Assembly (NCBI GenBank): GCA_019918135.1
Contig: WBZZ01002571.1
Coordinates: 182,501-246,500 of the forward strand
Direction: 5' to 3'
Length of the DNA: 64,000 nt
DNA from: Paulinella micropora
Lineage: Eukaryota; Cercozoa; Imbricatea; Euglyphida; Paulinellidae
Made by a program: the position numbers and the translations under genes. Every line of letters starts with the position of its first letter. Positions within the stretch are counted from its first letter, which is position 1. Positions 19,406-29,206 of this stretch are shown piece by piece. The notes under the pieces are model-generated. The model ran no database searches and was not told the origin of the DNA. It saw only the letters and a list, made by a program, of their open reading frames with translations.

Positions 19406-21376
19406 TTAGCCCCCGACAGCGACGGTCGCCAGCAAATTGTCCAGGCGTAGGGTTACTAGCCGCCACCAGCGGTCGTGGTCGAACGCGCCCAGCACGGCCG
19501 TCGACACGCCGTTCAGGAGCCGCGACGCCAACAGGTTCAGCAGCCTTCTGGGCATCGGGCCCTCGAGCACGAAGCAATTCGTAGCCGGGGCCTGTCGACA
19601 AAGCTGTTCCACGGTACGCGCGACGTTCTGGACCCCAATGGCACAGTCCTGCCACTGCTGGTACAAACGAGACAAGCGCGCGACCTGGCCGCGCAGGTAG
19701 TCCACCAACAGCGAGCGCAGGACCGTGCCCTCGCTCCACGGCCGCTGCCACGGCACGCGGGACGCGGCGGACGTCGCGGCCCGCAGCTCTTCAAAGCTAG
19801 TGAACTGGCCCCGCACGCAGCTGTACACCGTCGGGCCGCCGCCTTTGCGGCTAGGCCACGCACGCAACAGCGTGTAACCTCCCCTGACGACGCGGGCACG
19901 GCTCGTGTGGGGGATTCTTCGGCCGCTCAGGAACGACACGTACGCGTGGACCTCTGTTGGCAGGCGGCACAGCGCGCGCAGCAGCCTGTTCTGCAGCTCT
20001 ACCAACGGCCCGGGGTCGCGCTGGTTCCGCCTGATAAAGTGCGAGATGTAGCCGCACAAGTTGAACGACATGAAACGGACCAGCGGCGGCGGCTCCGGCG
20101 CCAACAGCAACAACACCTTTTCCCAGCGCCTGGCCCAGCGTTGCAGGCGCGGCCTGTCGTCCAGCGCCGGGCAGTCCGTCAGCAGCACGTTCTTGCTGGG
20201 CATGGCTAGAGAAATCGCTAGTTCGCGCTTGTGGTGTCCGGGCTGCGCCAAGAACGCGCGGGCTAGCGCGGGCGCGGCGCCGGAGCCGCGGTCCACCACC
20301 GACAGCACGGCGGGCCTCAGGGCGTCGAGCGCCGACAGGTCGTCGAACAGGGTGGCGTGCCGCGAACCCAGGTTCAGCAGTTCCAGGTCCAGCCAGGCCG
20401 GCCGGATTCCGCCCGGCAGCAGCAGCGCCGCCAGTTGTTGCAGCGAGCCGCGCGCCAGCCCCGGCAGAAGCTCGGCGCCCGGCTCGCTGATCATCATGGA
20501 CTGGCACGCCGACACCCGCAGCTTGTACGCTCTGAGCTTCGGGGTCAGGTCCGGCGCCCAATTCAAGCCCCAGCCGCTGGCCGGAGACCGGCGCAGCAGC
20601 TGCAGCAACCCTACCGCGCAGCCCAACTCAACTGATTTTAGACAGCGCCACCGCACCGGGCCCGGCCACACCATCACGTCGTCAGGCTCCTGCAGTTGCG
20701 GGGCCGACGACGACACGCTGATGCGCCGGAGGTGCGGGGCCAGCTGCTGGAAGGCCGGGCCGAACATTCGCGCCCTAGCGCACCCGTGCAGCTCTAACGT
20801 CCGCAGCGCGCGGCAGCCCAGGCCGCCCACGCCCTCCGTCCCCAGGTCCACGTTCGTCAACCTGAGCGACCGGAGCCCGGGCGCCAGCGCCGCCAGCCCC
20901 GGCAGAACCACCCCGCTCCAGGAGCCAGTCGGAGCCCCCGCGGGCGGCCGCAGGATTGTCACGTCCAACCGGTACAACGCGACACTTGCTTGTCGGCCGT
21001 GCGCAGAGGCCCAGGCCGCGAGCAGCCTGGCCACGGCGCGCGGGTGCCCGCTCACAGCTAGGCGCTTGACCCTAGTAAAGCACGACAGGACGTTCTGTAG
21101 CAGGCAGAGGTGGGCGTCCGGCAGGCTGCAGCTGATGTAGCGCAGGGTCAGAGAAACGTCGGGTTGCGCCTGCTGCGCAACGAGGGCCTGTGCAGGGAAC
21201 GACTTGCGCGTGGTCTCGGGATCCAGGGCCGCGTGCAGGCACAGCAGCAGCGACGCGCGCGCCTTGGCCCTGCGATGCCAAGCACGGCAGGTCTGGCTCA
21301 GCGCCAGCAGGTCCCTGCCACCAAGGCTCAGCGCCAGGTGCTGATAGATGATACCGTCTCGGTCAAAGGCCGCCAT
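19406..21376 (-). CDS. F-box and leucine-rich repeat protein
   Basis: The ATG at 21376-21374 gives 656 residues. The frame is open further upstream only through repetitive DNA. The N-terminus reads like an F-box (IYQHLALSLGGRDLLALSQTCRAWHRRA), matching the family habit of L..LP..DLL.....C+.W. LRR-like strands follow, for example LRSLRLTNVDLG, LRTLELHGCARA and LRRISVSS (about residues 160-290). The C-terminal third is helical and basic. F-box/LRR proteins act as substrate adaptors of SCF ubiquitin ligases, with the F-box binding Skp1; substrates cannot be inferred. It sits next to the similar gene at 15793-18552 on the same strand. Confidence 0.7.
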   Translation of the reverse strand: MAAFDRDGIIYQHLALSLGGRDLLALSQTCRAWHRRAKARASLLLCLHAALDPETTRKSFPAQALVAQQAQPDVSLTLRYISCSLPDAHLCLLQNVLSCFTRVKRLAVSGHPRAVARLLAAWASAHGRQASVALYRLDVTILRPPAGAPTGSWSGVVLPGLAALAPGLRSLRLTNVDLGTEGVGGLGCRALRTLELHGCARARMFGPAFQQLAPHLRRISVSSSAPQLQEPDDVMVWPGPVRWRCLKSVELGCAVGLLQLLRRSPASGWGLNWAPDLTPKLRAYKLRVSACQSMMISEPGAELLPGLARGSLQQLAALLLPGGIRPAWLDLELLNLGSRHATLFDDLSALDALRPAVLSVVDRGSGAAPALARAFLAQPGHHKRELAISLAMPSKNVLLTDCPALDDRPRLQRWARRWEKVLLLLAPEPPPLVRFMSFNLCGYISHFIRRNQRDPGPLVELQNRLLRALCRLPTEVHAYVSFLSGRRIPHTSRARVVRGGYTLLRAWPSRKGGGPTVYSCVRGQFTSFEELRAATSAASRVPWQRPWSEGTVLRSLLVDYLRGQVARLSRLYQQWQDCAIGVQNVARTVEQLCRQAPATNCFVLEGPMPRRLLNLLASRLLNGVSTAVLGAFDHDRWWRLVTLRLDNLLATVAVGG

Positions 21377-21660
21377 TGGTTTGTCCAGCCCCGGATGTTT
21401 GGGGTTTTTTTGGGGCGTTTTCTTTCTTGGGGAACGGCGAACGGCGGGGAGGGGGTTTGGCCAAATAGTCAGTGCAGAAGGGGGGGCCGACCCTCGGCGC
21501 GAAACGGCGAACAGAATGAAGGGGGGGGGGCCGACCATCGGCGCGAAACGGCGAACAGAAGGAGGGGGGGGGGCCGGCGCGCAAAAAAAGACATGAGAGA
21601 GAGAGAGAGAGTTTGGGGAACGGCGGCGAACGGCGGTGACGATGCGACATTAGTCTGTTT

Positions 21661-21695
<35 letters not shown>

Positions 21696-21846
21696 TGTGT
21701 TGTTGTGTTTTGGGGCCGCGCCATTTCCCCGCCCGCAAAAAACAAACAAACAAACAGTGAGAGCAGGGGGGGGGGGCCGTGAAAGACAGAAGCAGAAACA
21801 CAAAAGGAAAAAAAAAGGGGGGGAGAGGAGAGAAAGCACAACAAAA
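21377..21846. other. Spacer with tandem repeat and poly-T
   Basis: The divergent spacer between the F-box gene and the next plus-strand gene carries two to three tandem units of about 43 bases (21481-21580, core CGGCGCGAAACGGCGAACAG), a GA run and a T run of about 30 bases at 21662-21694. Promoters for both genes should lie here, but no motif is clear. Confidence 0.6.
21481..21580. repeat. Tandem ~43-bp repeat
   Basis: Two close copies and one partial copy share GGGGCCGACC, then TCGGCGCGAAACGGCGAACAG, then a G run. Related AACGGCGAACGGCG pieces flank them at about 21430 and 21615. Confidence 0.75.
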
Positions 21847-22626
21847 ATGCAACTGTTAACAGAAATCCCCGCACTAGAATCTGCGGACCAGCCGCGCCTG
21901 CACAAACCTAAAAACCAATGGTTTCTCGACCTGTTGTCCGCGGCACGATCCGACTGTGTACTGGCCATGCCATATCAAGAATTTGTCGAATCCTTGCGGT
22001 TCACCATGCCAGACTACAGCCACCGGCGACCCAACCACGCTACCAAGCATAGCTCTTGGTGGTATTCCGTCACCAAAAAGGAAGCGCTGGGCAGCGAAGA
22101 TGAAAGTAAGCTCGACTGGGAAAAATTCTTCCGGCCACGCGACGGCGCCGTGAACGGGTTCGACTGTCTCCACGCGCTGTCACCGTTATTACGGGACGCG
22201 GTTATGACCACCGAAAACGAAATTGACTCGTATCGTGCCTCGCGGCTAGACACACTGCTGCGTTTCCCGTACATTCTGCTGCTGCCCAAAGCGGCCCACC
22301 ATTTTACACGCATGGTGATGTACAACCTCCTGTGCTGTTCCCCTGCCGTGCAGCTCTGTTCCACCAACTACGCGCCAATCTCCCGGCAGCTCTACCCGTC
22401 GTACGAAACGGGCCGCAGGTGGTTCGTGGGTTGTGGCGTCTTGGACCTTGCCGGCTATGTGCCGGCGATCTTGGGAGGGGGTGACGACTTCAACGTAACT
22501 TTGTACGGACCCTTTGGTAATTTTGACGTTTACAGGCTGAGCTTGCGGAAGAAGCGTAACGTGAAAGCCAAGGCAGAACACGTGAAAGTGAAGGAGTACA
22601 AACCAGAACCGTCTAAAATCGAATAA
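21847..22626 (+). CDS. Unrecognised 259-residue protein
   Basis: This intronless ORF starts at an ATG directly after an A-rich leader. I recognise no family. The middle (about residues 140-165) is hydrophobic with Cys (MYNLLCCSPAVQLC), and the C-terminus is strongly basic and Lys/Glu-rich (RKKRNVKAKAEHVKVKEY). It has no signal peptide and no obvious motif. It is convergent with the small Cys-rich gene at 22774-23199. High GC and codon use like its neighbours support it as a real gene. A nuclear or nucleolar location is possible from the basic tail, but this is only inference. Confidence 0.65.
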   Translation: MQLLTEIPALESADQPRLHKPKNQWFLDLLSAARSDCVLAMPYQEFVESLRFTMPDYSHRRPNHATKHSSWWYSVTKKEALGSEDESKLDWEKFFRPRDGAVNGFDCLHALSPLLRDAVMTTENEIDSYRASRLDTLLRFPYILLLPKAAHHFTRMVMYNLLCCSPAVQLCSTNYAPISRQLYPSYETGRRWFVGCGVLDLAGYVPAILGGGDDFNVTLYGPFGNFDVYRLSLRKKRNVKAKAEHVKVKEYKPEPSKIE

Positions 22627-22773
22627 GTTAAAAAAAAAGGCTGGTGTTCAAATAATTTTTTTGGGGAATGGGAAAGGAGAAGCACGTGCTTTTTTCGTAG
22701 ACCAATTAGAGAATTTTAATAGACTAGTACCGAAAAAAAAAGAGCGGAGAGAAAAAAAATGTGGGGGGAGGGC

Positions 22774-23199
22774 CTAGGCGGATGCTTCATTATAGCCGCA
22801 GGGGCAGCCGCTGGTTTCTTCGGGGGGTCGCACTTCGCTGCACTCCGGGTTACCGCAGTTGTAGAACTTGCAGCTGTCACACTCACTCGTTTCCGCAAAG
22901 CCTCGGAAGGTCTCGGCGATCGCGTGGGCGCCCACCAGCGCACGGATCAGCTTCTCACGGACGACGGCTAGCTCTTCCGGCGTCTTGGCCTTGTTCGCTT
23001 GCTCTATGAACAGGGCCAAGTTTTCTTCCTCGCTGCATTCTTCCTCATACAGAAGCACGCATTCGTTGCGTTGAGCACACCACTCCGGATTAAGCGCGCT
23101 GGTGCCTCGCTGGACGAGCTCGAACTTCCTGTCCGCAGTCTTTTGCTTCTTGCGGCTGCTGGCGGCCGGGCTGCCCAACGTTTCGTCGGGCCGTGACAT
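22774..23199 (-). CDS. Small protein with C-terminal Cys cluster
   Basis: The ORF encodes 141 residues from ATG 23199-23197. A basic, Ser-rich N-terminus (SSRKKQKTADRK, a likely nuclear-localisation type patch) leads into an acidic helical middle (EEECSEEENLALF). The C-terminus holds nine Cys in about 70 residues, including CDSCKFYNCGNPEC and SGCPCGY, spaced like a small metal-binding domain. I cannot assign a family. It converges on the preceding gene with a spacer of only about 147 bases, which contains AAGCACGTGCTT, a 12-base palindrome. Confidence 0.6.
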   Translation of the reverse strand: MSRPDETLGSPAASSRKKQKTADRKFELVQRGTSALNPEWCAQRNECVLLYEEECSEEENLALFIEQANKAKTPEELAVVREKLIRALVGAHAIAETFRGFAETSECDSCKFYNCGNPECSEVRPPEETSGCPCGYNEASA

Positions 23200-23521
23200 T
23201 ACTTTTTGTTGTGGTTTCTGCGTGGGTGTGAATTGTGTAACGGGGGACAGTGGCTTATGCAGAGTGTGTGTGTGTGTGTGTGGGGGGGGCCGTCCGCCAA
23301 TTTCTCGCCATTTCGCCCCCCCCCCCCCCCCCGCTTATGTACTATCTGCATGTACTGTTTTTTTGCACTAGCGCCCGCAAATGGGGAGGGGGGGGGGAGG
23401 ATCGGGCCGGGGAAAACAAGAAGCGTAAAAAAAGACATGCTGTTGTCACAGTCTTGGGCATTGCCAAGGGGTTCTGTCTTCGACCACTGCACTGCTTGAT
23501 TGTGTCTCTAAATGTCTTCTT
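23200..23521. other. Low-complexity spacer
   Basis: TG repeats (about 23265-23282), C runs (23317-23332) and G runs dominate. No gene is visible. Confidence 0.6.
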
Positions 23522-25063
23522 TCAGGCATGTTTTATTGTATCGTTTCTTTTTGCTGCGTATATATCACCTAGGTTGCTTTCCTTAACCGACAGATGATGC
23601 TTATTTTGAAGTAAGGCAATCGTAGTCTGGATGTAGCTGGCATAGGACGCAGGACAGTCAGTGACAGTTCGCTGCCGCGGCGATTCGTTGTAGCTGTCTA
23701 GCTTCAAATTTAAATACTGCAAGCTGTGGTTCAGGGTGGTGTTGCCGACGTTGCACTGCCGGAATAGCAGCTTGGTCGTCTCGCGTTCGTTTTCTTGCCT
23801 CAGCAGGAGATCGATCCGCTTAATTTCTACATGTCTGAGCGCGATTGCTTTCAAATTCGCGGCCGTGCCGGTCAGCACCAGGTGCTCGATCTTCACACTA
23901 TTTGACTGCCCGCCGCTCAGGACGAGCTTTTGCACGCCGCTTATCAAGTTCAAATGTAGAGTGCCAGCCACGTCTTCCTCTACCGAAACAACCGCTTGCT
24001 GCAGCTCGAGGTCTACGCGCGCTGTTGTGCCAAGCCCCGCCAGGCGTATGGTGGCCGTCGGGGAGACGACCGTCAGTTGCTGGAACTGCAAATTATGCCG
24101 CAGCTCGATCGTCGTCGCGTCGTTCCCGTTGTGCACCTGCAGCTCCCTGAGGTTCGTGCAAAACTCCAGCGTGACCCGGGGGCTGACGATTCGTAACGTA
24201 GGACAGTCGGTAAAGTCCGAGCGCTTGCACTTGAGCCAAACCGACGCAGCCCCGCCCGCGTCCCGCAGCTGGGCGGACGGCAGGCGCCAACAGACGCGGT
24301 AGAAGAACAGGGCCGAGATCGAAGGGTTGTCGCTCAGCTCGAGCTTACACCAGTTGTCGTACGTCACATCGCCTTCGATAAACTGCCCGATCTGCCTCTC
24401 CTGCGCGGACTCTGCCTTTGTCGGAACTTGGCCGGCCATGCGCGAGACAGTGAACCGCCTAAACATAGCCACCGGCCACAACGGCGTCTCGAAAAAGCGC
24501 TGTGCAGCGCTCCGATGGAAGCGGATACACTCTAGCTTGCTGAAAACCAGCCTCGCCACGGAGGCCGTGTTCTTATCTCGCAGCGAACTCTGGCCAAACA
24601 GTGTCAACAGCGCTCCAACGCTAGCCCAGCCTCGTTGCATGCTCTGCCAGTCTGCTAACGGCTTGGCCACGTCCAGGCACTTGCCACTTTTCCCCTCTTG
24701 CCAGAACTTTTGCGCCGCTTTCAGGTTGCCACAATAACTGAAAAGCACGATCGCTAACAGAATCTGCGGCGTGGCTGGGCAGCCCGTGCCGTAGTCGTTG
24801 TCAGGCGCGTTGGGCTCACTGTCGTAATAAACCCGCAGTCGCCTTCGATGCAAGTCTGATAGCCCTTGAAACTTTTGAGGCTTGCGCCGCATCAGCAGCT
24901 CGAGGCTGGTTAAATACACGGGAAAGACACCGGAATCGAGAGAGCCCCCTACGTGACGGTGTCGCGCTTGCCAGTACTTTTGCTCTTCGGCGCTGAGCGC
25001 TTGATTCCATTCCCAGTCTTTTGGTTCGGTCATTTTCTTGTTGCAGAGTTTTCTTAAAATCAT
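23522..25063 (-). CDS. Leucine-rich protein of the local F-box/LRR-like family
   Basis: Two in-frame ATGs are possible, at 25063 (MILRKLCNKKM...) and 25033 (MTEPKDWEWNQ...), giving 513 or 503 residues; the second looks the more natural start. Residues about 290-430 form regular strand-like segments rich in Leu/Val (LRELQVHNG, FQQLTVVSP, TATIRLAGLG, VQKLVLSGG, IEHLVLTG, AIALRHVEI). This suggests an LRR-like or beta-solenoid fold. The N-terminal 250 residues are helical and without a clear F-box. It resembles the C-terminal parts of the other minus-strand leucine-rich genes here. Function is unassigned; an adaptor or scaffold role is an inference from the family style. Confidence 0.6.
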   Translation of the reverse strand: MILRKLCNKKMTEPKDWEWNQALSAEEQKYWQARHRHVGGSLDSGVFPVYLTSLELLMRRKPQKFQGLSDLHRRRLRVYYDSEPNAPDNDYGTGCPATPQILLAIVLFSYCGNLKAAQKFWQEGKSGKCLDVAKPLADWQSMQRGWASVGALLTLFGQSSLRDKNTASVARLVFSKLECIRFHRSAAQRFFETPLWPVAMFRRFTVSRMAGQVPTKAESAQERQIGQFIEGDVTYDNWCKLELSDNPSISALFFYRVCWRLPSAQLRDAGGAASVWLKCKRSDFTDCPTLRIVSPRVTLEFCTNLRELQVHNGNDATTIELRHNLQFQQLTVVSPTATIRLAGLGTTARVDLELQQAVVSVEEDVAGTLHLNLISGVQKLVLSGGQSNSVKIEHLVLTGTAANLKAIALRHVEIKRIDLLLRQENERETTKLLFRQCNVGNTTLNHSLQYLNLKLDSYNESPRQRTVTDCPASYASYIQTTIALLQNKHHLSVKESNLGDIYAAKRNDTIKHA

Positions 25064-25474
25064 GCTTACAATTTCCAAAAAAAAAAAAGAGGAAGAGCAG
25101 AAGCAAAAAGGTGAGGTGGTGCGGAAGGTTGGCGAGGTTTTCATCAAGGTGGCATGTTTCTTTCTCTCTCCATTTCCCCCCTCTCTCTCTCTCCCTCTGT
25201 CCATTTTCCCCCCTCTGTCCATTTTCCCCTCTCTCTGTCCATTTCCCCTCTGTCCAATTCCCCCCCGCCTCCCAACACCTTTCCGCGCCAGCCTTTTTTT
25301 TTTGTTTTTACCGATCTGGCTTCAAGATACGCACTCCCCCTATTTTTTTTGTTGGTTTTTCTCTCTTTTCTCCTTCCTGGTGGTCTTCTTTTGTTTTTTG
25401 TTTTCTAGCTAGATTTTTTTCTTTGTGTTACCCAAACCCTTCTAAAAAATTCCGGTGATCGATTTTTTTTTTGG
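25064..25474. other. Pyrimidine-rich spacer between divergent genes
   Basis: CT-rich DNA, including a partly tandem CTGTCCATTTTCCCC unit at 25197-25262, and T runs. Frames through it are repeat translations. It should contain promoters for both flanking genes. Confidence 0.6.
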
Positions 25475-26548
25475 ATGGGCCACGCTTCGTCTCGCGCCGT
25501 CAGCCCTGCCTCTACTACGTTGGTCGTCGCGGCACATTCCCGCGACGTCACTCTGTGCCTAGCTCTCACTGCTCACCTGCGCGGTTGTCGCGTCGTGCTA
25601 GCGGCGGGAGACACTGTCTCTCAGTACCAGGCCGCGCTCACTGCATCGTCAGCTGCACGGCGGGGCCTAAACGTCCAGGCTGCCGAGCGGGCCCTCGACT
25701 TTCTGCTCGAACGCCTGCAGTCGGGGCTAGTGCGCGTGAGGCCGCACAGCCGCGCCGAGCTGCTGGCAGAGCTCAGCACGAACTTGAGCGCGCTGCTGCC
25801 CAAGGGCCTGGGCGCGTCCGCCGCGCTGGACAGCACGGCCTTTGTCGACCACACTCTGTTTGCCGAGTCCGAGGCGTTGTCGCACTACCCGGGCACACAC
25901 CTCCTGATGTTTGCGAGCGCTACTCATACGTCGGGGCGTGAGTTCCGTTACATGCGCCAAGTGCTGCGGGACTGTATCATGCGCTACGGGCCCGTCGCCA
26001 AGGTCGTCGTGCCGAACTGCGGCGGCGCGCTGATCGCGCCTGTCGCTGCTGGCCAGCAACAGCCCGCGGTGAGGTGCGCGCTAGAGACCATCCACCACGA
26101 GTGCCAGGGCAGGGGCGCGCCGGTGCCTGCTTTCGACCTGCACTACTACCTATTCGGCCTAGGCTGCGACGCGCACGCGCCCCCGATCGCGGCCGCGCTA
26201 AACATCTTGAACTTTCATGACCGCTACCCCCAATCGCGGGGCCGCTTCGACGACAACCTCGCTGAACGGGTTTATCAGCGCTTTAAGAGCGTCGCGCCCG
26301 GGCCCGCGCTGGCTGGCTGGGCCGCTGCGTACGAGCTGCTGTGCAACGAGAGTTGCGAGAATTCGCTGTGGTGGGTTTACTTCAACGTCTACATCTGCGG
26401 CCAGCCCGAGTACGCGTGGTTGCTAACTAACGCCAATGCCGATGGAAATTTGGAGGCCACGCTCGAGGAGTTCGACCAAGACTTTCTGGCCATATCGGAC
26501 CCGCAACGCGCCGTGATGGTGCGCAAGCTGTGGCTAGCTGTTATGTGA
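25475..26548 (+). CDS. Unrecognised 357-residue protein, possible N-myristoylation
   Basis: This intronless ORF begins MGHASS, which fits the N-myristoylation pattern MGxxxS, so membrane attachment is possible. Residues about 16-50 (TTLVVAAHSRDVTLCLALTAHLRGCRVVLAAGD) read like the first strand-helix-strand of a Rossmann or glycosyltransferase-type fold. Another strand-like stretch, VAKVVVPNCGGALIAP, lies near residue 170. I cannot name a family or see catalytic residues with confidence. It is GC-rich like its neighbours and divergent from the leucine-rich gene at 23522-25063. Confidence 0.6.
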   Translation: MGHASSRAVSPASTTLVVAAHSRDVTLCLALTAHLRGCRVVLAAGDTVSQYQAALTASSAARRGLNVQAAERALDFLLERLQSGLVRVRPHSRAELLAELSTNLSALLPKGLGASAALDSTAFVDHTLFAESEALSHYPGTHLLMFASATHTSGREFRYMRQVLRDCIMRYGPVAKVVVPNCGGALIAPVAAGQQQPAVRCALETIHHECQGRGAPVPAFDLHYYLFGLGCDAHAPPIAAALNILNFHDRYPQSRGRFDDNLAERVYQRFKSVAPGPALAGWAAAYELLCNESCENSLWWVYFNVYICGQPEYAWLLTNANADGNLEATLEEFDQDFLAISDPQRAVMVRKLWLAVM

Positions 26549-26770
26549 TCGACTGTCTTCTCTAGCCCGAAACCCCCCCCAAAAAAAATGCAGCGCGCAC
26601 GCAAGCAGGGAAGAAAAAAAAAGAACTGCCAAGCAATATAAAAAAATAGTTTTGGAAAATAGAAAAGGAGGGCCCGTGTAAAGCTCAGTTAGTACAAGAA
26701 AAACTTTTATTAAAAAAGCTCGACCGAAAAACCTTCACCTTGCAAAGGCCCCCCCCCCCCCGCGCGGAAC

Positions 26771-27646
26771 TCAACCCAAACCCGCTGGCACCGGCACCGG
26801 CAGGCCCGCGGGCACTGGCCCCGGCACTGGTGGTGGGTCAGTCGTTTCGGCACGGAGGCGCGCCGGGGCCTCGTCTCCCAACTCCAAGGAGACCTTGTCT
26901 AAAAACAGCGCCACTGCCTCCGCGCGGAACTGAGAGGTGGGGCTAAAGGAGCGCAAAGTGTCCAGCGCGATGTCCAGTTGTTTCTCGAGCCTGGCCAGTT
27001 GGTGGATGGATTCTGCCATTTGGGACAGACGCTCCTTGCGTGCCCGGACGCTCTTGGCAATCTCACCTGCGCCAGCACGCAAAAGGCTGCTGGTTCCCGC
27101 GGGGCTAGGCTCTCTCCTTGGCTTCTTTCTGGGGCGGTGCTCAATGGCGGTGCCTGGGGGGGCCGACGCCATTGCTTGGCCCTTGTCTGCTTCTTCTGCT
27201 TTGTCGCTGTCCTCGTCGTCCTCCTCCTCCGTCGTTTCGTCGCTGGGCTCTGACGGCTGAGCAGAGCCCTTGTCTTCTTCATTCGAGCCCGGAATCATGT
27301 GATAAACCGCGGGGAGCGGTAAAGATGGGTCGCTGCAAATGCGCTTAAACTCTTTGAGCAATTCCTCGGCTGCTGGTCCTCTCAGCTCCAATCGATCAAA
27401 CAATCTGGCTAAGGAATCCTGGTTGCAGGCGAGACTGGGAAACGGAGTGCCCTTAAATTTGATCCGAGTAAAGACCACGTCACCGAACCTGCGCTTGGCA
27501 CTCTGGATCTTTTGGCGCGCGCTTTTGAGGCCGCAGTCCTGGACGTAATTCAGAGCCCGAGACACTTCGATCAAGCCTAGCAGGGGGTCTGCTGTGATGC
27601 TACCAAAGATGCTCACGGAGAACCTGCCATCAAGGTAGTCCGACAT
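26771..27646 (-). CDS. Possible BRO-N-like DNA-binding protein
   Basis: The ATG at 27646-27644 gives 291 residues. The first about 100 residues (FSVSIFGSITADP, IEVSRALNYVQDCG, ARQKIQSAKRRFG) have the layout of a BRO-N or related antirepressor domain: strand, a xxVxxALxY helix, then a basic helix. The match is weak. Residues 125-165 are strongly acidic (TTEEEDDEDSDKAEE), followed by a basic patch (RPRKKPRRE, likely nuclear localisation). A coiled-coil-like helix (LARLEKQLDIALDTL) precedes a Pro/Val-rich tail (PVPGPVPAGLPVPVPAG). BRO and KilA-N proteins are common in large DNA viruses. If confirmed, this gene would support viral ancestry for part of the GC-rich block; otherwise it is a nuclear protein of unknown function. 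Confidence 0.5.
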   Translation of the reverse strand: MSDYLDGRFSVSIFGSITADPLLGLIEVSRALNYVQDCGLKSARQKIQSAKRRFGDVVFTRIKFKGTPFPSLACNQDSLARLFDRLELRGPAAEELLKEFKRICSDPSLPLPAVYHMIPGSNEEDKGSAQPSEPSDETTEEEDDEDSDKAEEADKGQAMASAPPGTAIEHRPRKKPRREPSPAGTSSLLRAGAGEIAKSVRARKERLSQMAESIHQLARLEKQLDIALDTLRSFSPTSQFRAEAVALFLDKVSLELGDEAPARLRAETTDPPPVPGPVPAGLPVPVPAGLG

Positions 27647-28286
27647 GCCTCCCCCCCACCCCCCTTTGCACCCGGCGGCGGGGGTTAGAAGAGATTGTGT
27701 GTGTGTGGCGCACAAGCCAAAAGAAAAAAACAAAGAGCTCGGACTTTTTTTTTTTTTGCTTTCGCCTTGGGCGCCACACTAATTCTCAGCCCCTCCCCCC
27801 CCTCTCCTCTCCCGGAGAGGGGAAAGGGGCGGCCCCCCCCTCCCCGCAAAAAGTTCGCAAACTGCCACGAACTTTTTTCGTTTTCGTCTTTGACCGCAAT
27901 TTGTGGTTTTCTCGAAATTTGTCGCCAATTGCGCCGGGTCCATACATTTCAGAATTTTTTTTCGAGGTCAAAAGGGCAATTGTAGAATTAAAAGTACATT
28001 TTTTTGGGGAGACGACGGCGGGCGGGGAAAATTAATGACATTTTTTCCCCGCCCCGATTTGTTTCCCGAATTTTTTGCCATCCCAGAGTTAGCTAATTGC
28101 CAAAATGCAGAACTGCTTTTTTAATGTTGTCCGGAACCCGGTGGAATTCGCGACAGATCTTTTTTGCCGCAAAATGCAGTCAGATTTTCGACAGATCTTT
28201 TCGCCGCAAATTTCGGCTAGCGACTGATTTTTTTTTTAATTTTTTTTTATAGCAAAGTCCCTGCTAAATTTCAGAGCAAAAAATTC

Positions 28287-28354
28287 GGGAGACGACGGCG
28301 GGAGGGGAAAAAAACGTAGACAATTGAATTTTTCCCTCCCGCCGTCGTCTCCCC
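28287..28354. repeat. Large inverted repeat (hairpin), about 24-bp arms
   Basis: GGGAGACGACGGCGGGAGGG plus an A run (28287-28312) is mirrored by a T run plus CCCTCCCGCCGTCGTCTCCC (28330-28354) around a spacer of about 18 bases. A related half-palindrome lies at about 28003-28065. Confidence 0.85.
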
Positions 28355-28562
28355 AAAAAAAATCGATTTTAATTAATGCAATTTCTGAAATGTCCTTTTG
28401 CTAAAAAACTTTTTTTAGCTAAGACCCGCAAACTACGAAGAATTTTCTTGTTTCAGCCTTTTGCCTCCAATTGTAGCATGGTGTCGTTTTCACCTCAAAT
28501 GTGCGGTCACAGGATTCTAGAATTTAGCTCGCATTTTTGCGTCAGCGAAATTGACAACACCT

Positions 28563-28850
28563 GCCACCGCAAAATTAAGGTGGCAGGATTTTGGGTTTTT
28601 AGGGGGCATAGGGAAAAAAATTCCGCACCAGAGACCGCAAAATTAAGGTGGCAGGATTTTGGGTTTTTAGGGGGCATAGGGAAAAAACCCAATCCGCACC
28701 AGAGACCGGAAAAATTCGGTGATAGGATTCTGGGTTTTTGGTAGACCCCTCGAAAAATAGACCTAAAAATTCCGCACCGGGGACCGGAAAAATCATGTGT
28801 CAGGATTCTGGGTTTTTAGGGTGCATTGGGGGAAATCTCCGGCCTCACCA
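28563..28850. repeat. Tandem repeat, about 65-75-bp units
   Basis: Four imperfect units share the motif CAGGATT(T/C)TGGGTTTTTAGGG followed by GCATNGGG and a run of A, then CCGCACC-GA-ACC. Units start near 28563, 28628, 28694 and 28780. Confidence 0.8.
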
Positions 28851-29206
28851 AATACCACAAAAAAACCACCATCCGAAAAAAAATTTAACCAACGAAAACG
28901 GCCCCCACCCCGCCGTTTAGGGAGAGGGAGGTGGGAAAAAATGTTGGCGTAAAGGAATACTTAATGAAACGGAGGCACACATCCCGCACCGACGATTTTC
29001 GGCGAGTTCTATTGTCGGAAGGTTTCGGTCGAATTCTCTCTCCTCTAGGCCAGCAGGCATTGACGACGAGTTACTCACAACCTCCTCCCCGGGGGGGGGG
29101 GGGGGGTTTTCCAACGCACAGAACTTAGCAGCCATTACGTAAGCTCGGAGCTTTTTCCCGGAGCGTGCCTCCCAACGTGACCTGTCGTGCCTCGGCCACT
29201 TGAAGG

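Larger units (their letters stand above)
27647..29206. other. 1.5-kb gene-free region rich in inverted and tandem repeats
   Basis: I see no gene. It contains two versions of GGGGAGACGACGGCGGG-based inverted repeats (about 28003-28065 and 28287-28354), a tandem block (28563-28850) and AT-rich DNA. Short frames over it carry only repeat-derived peptides. This may be a cluster of degenerate non-autonomous elements or a structured regulatory region. Confidence 0.6.
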
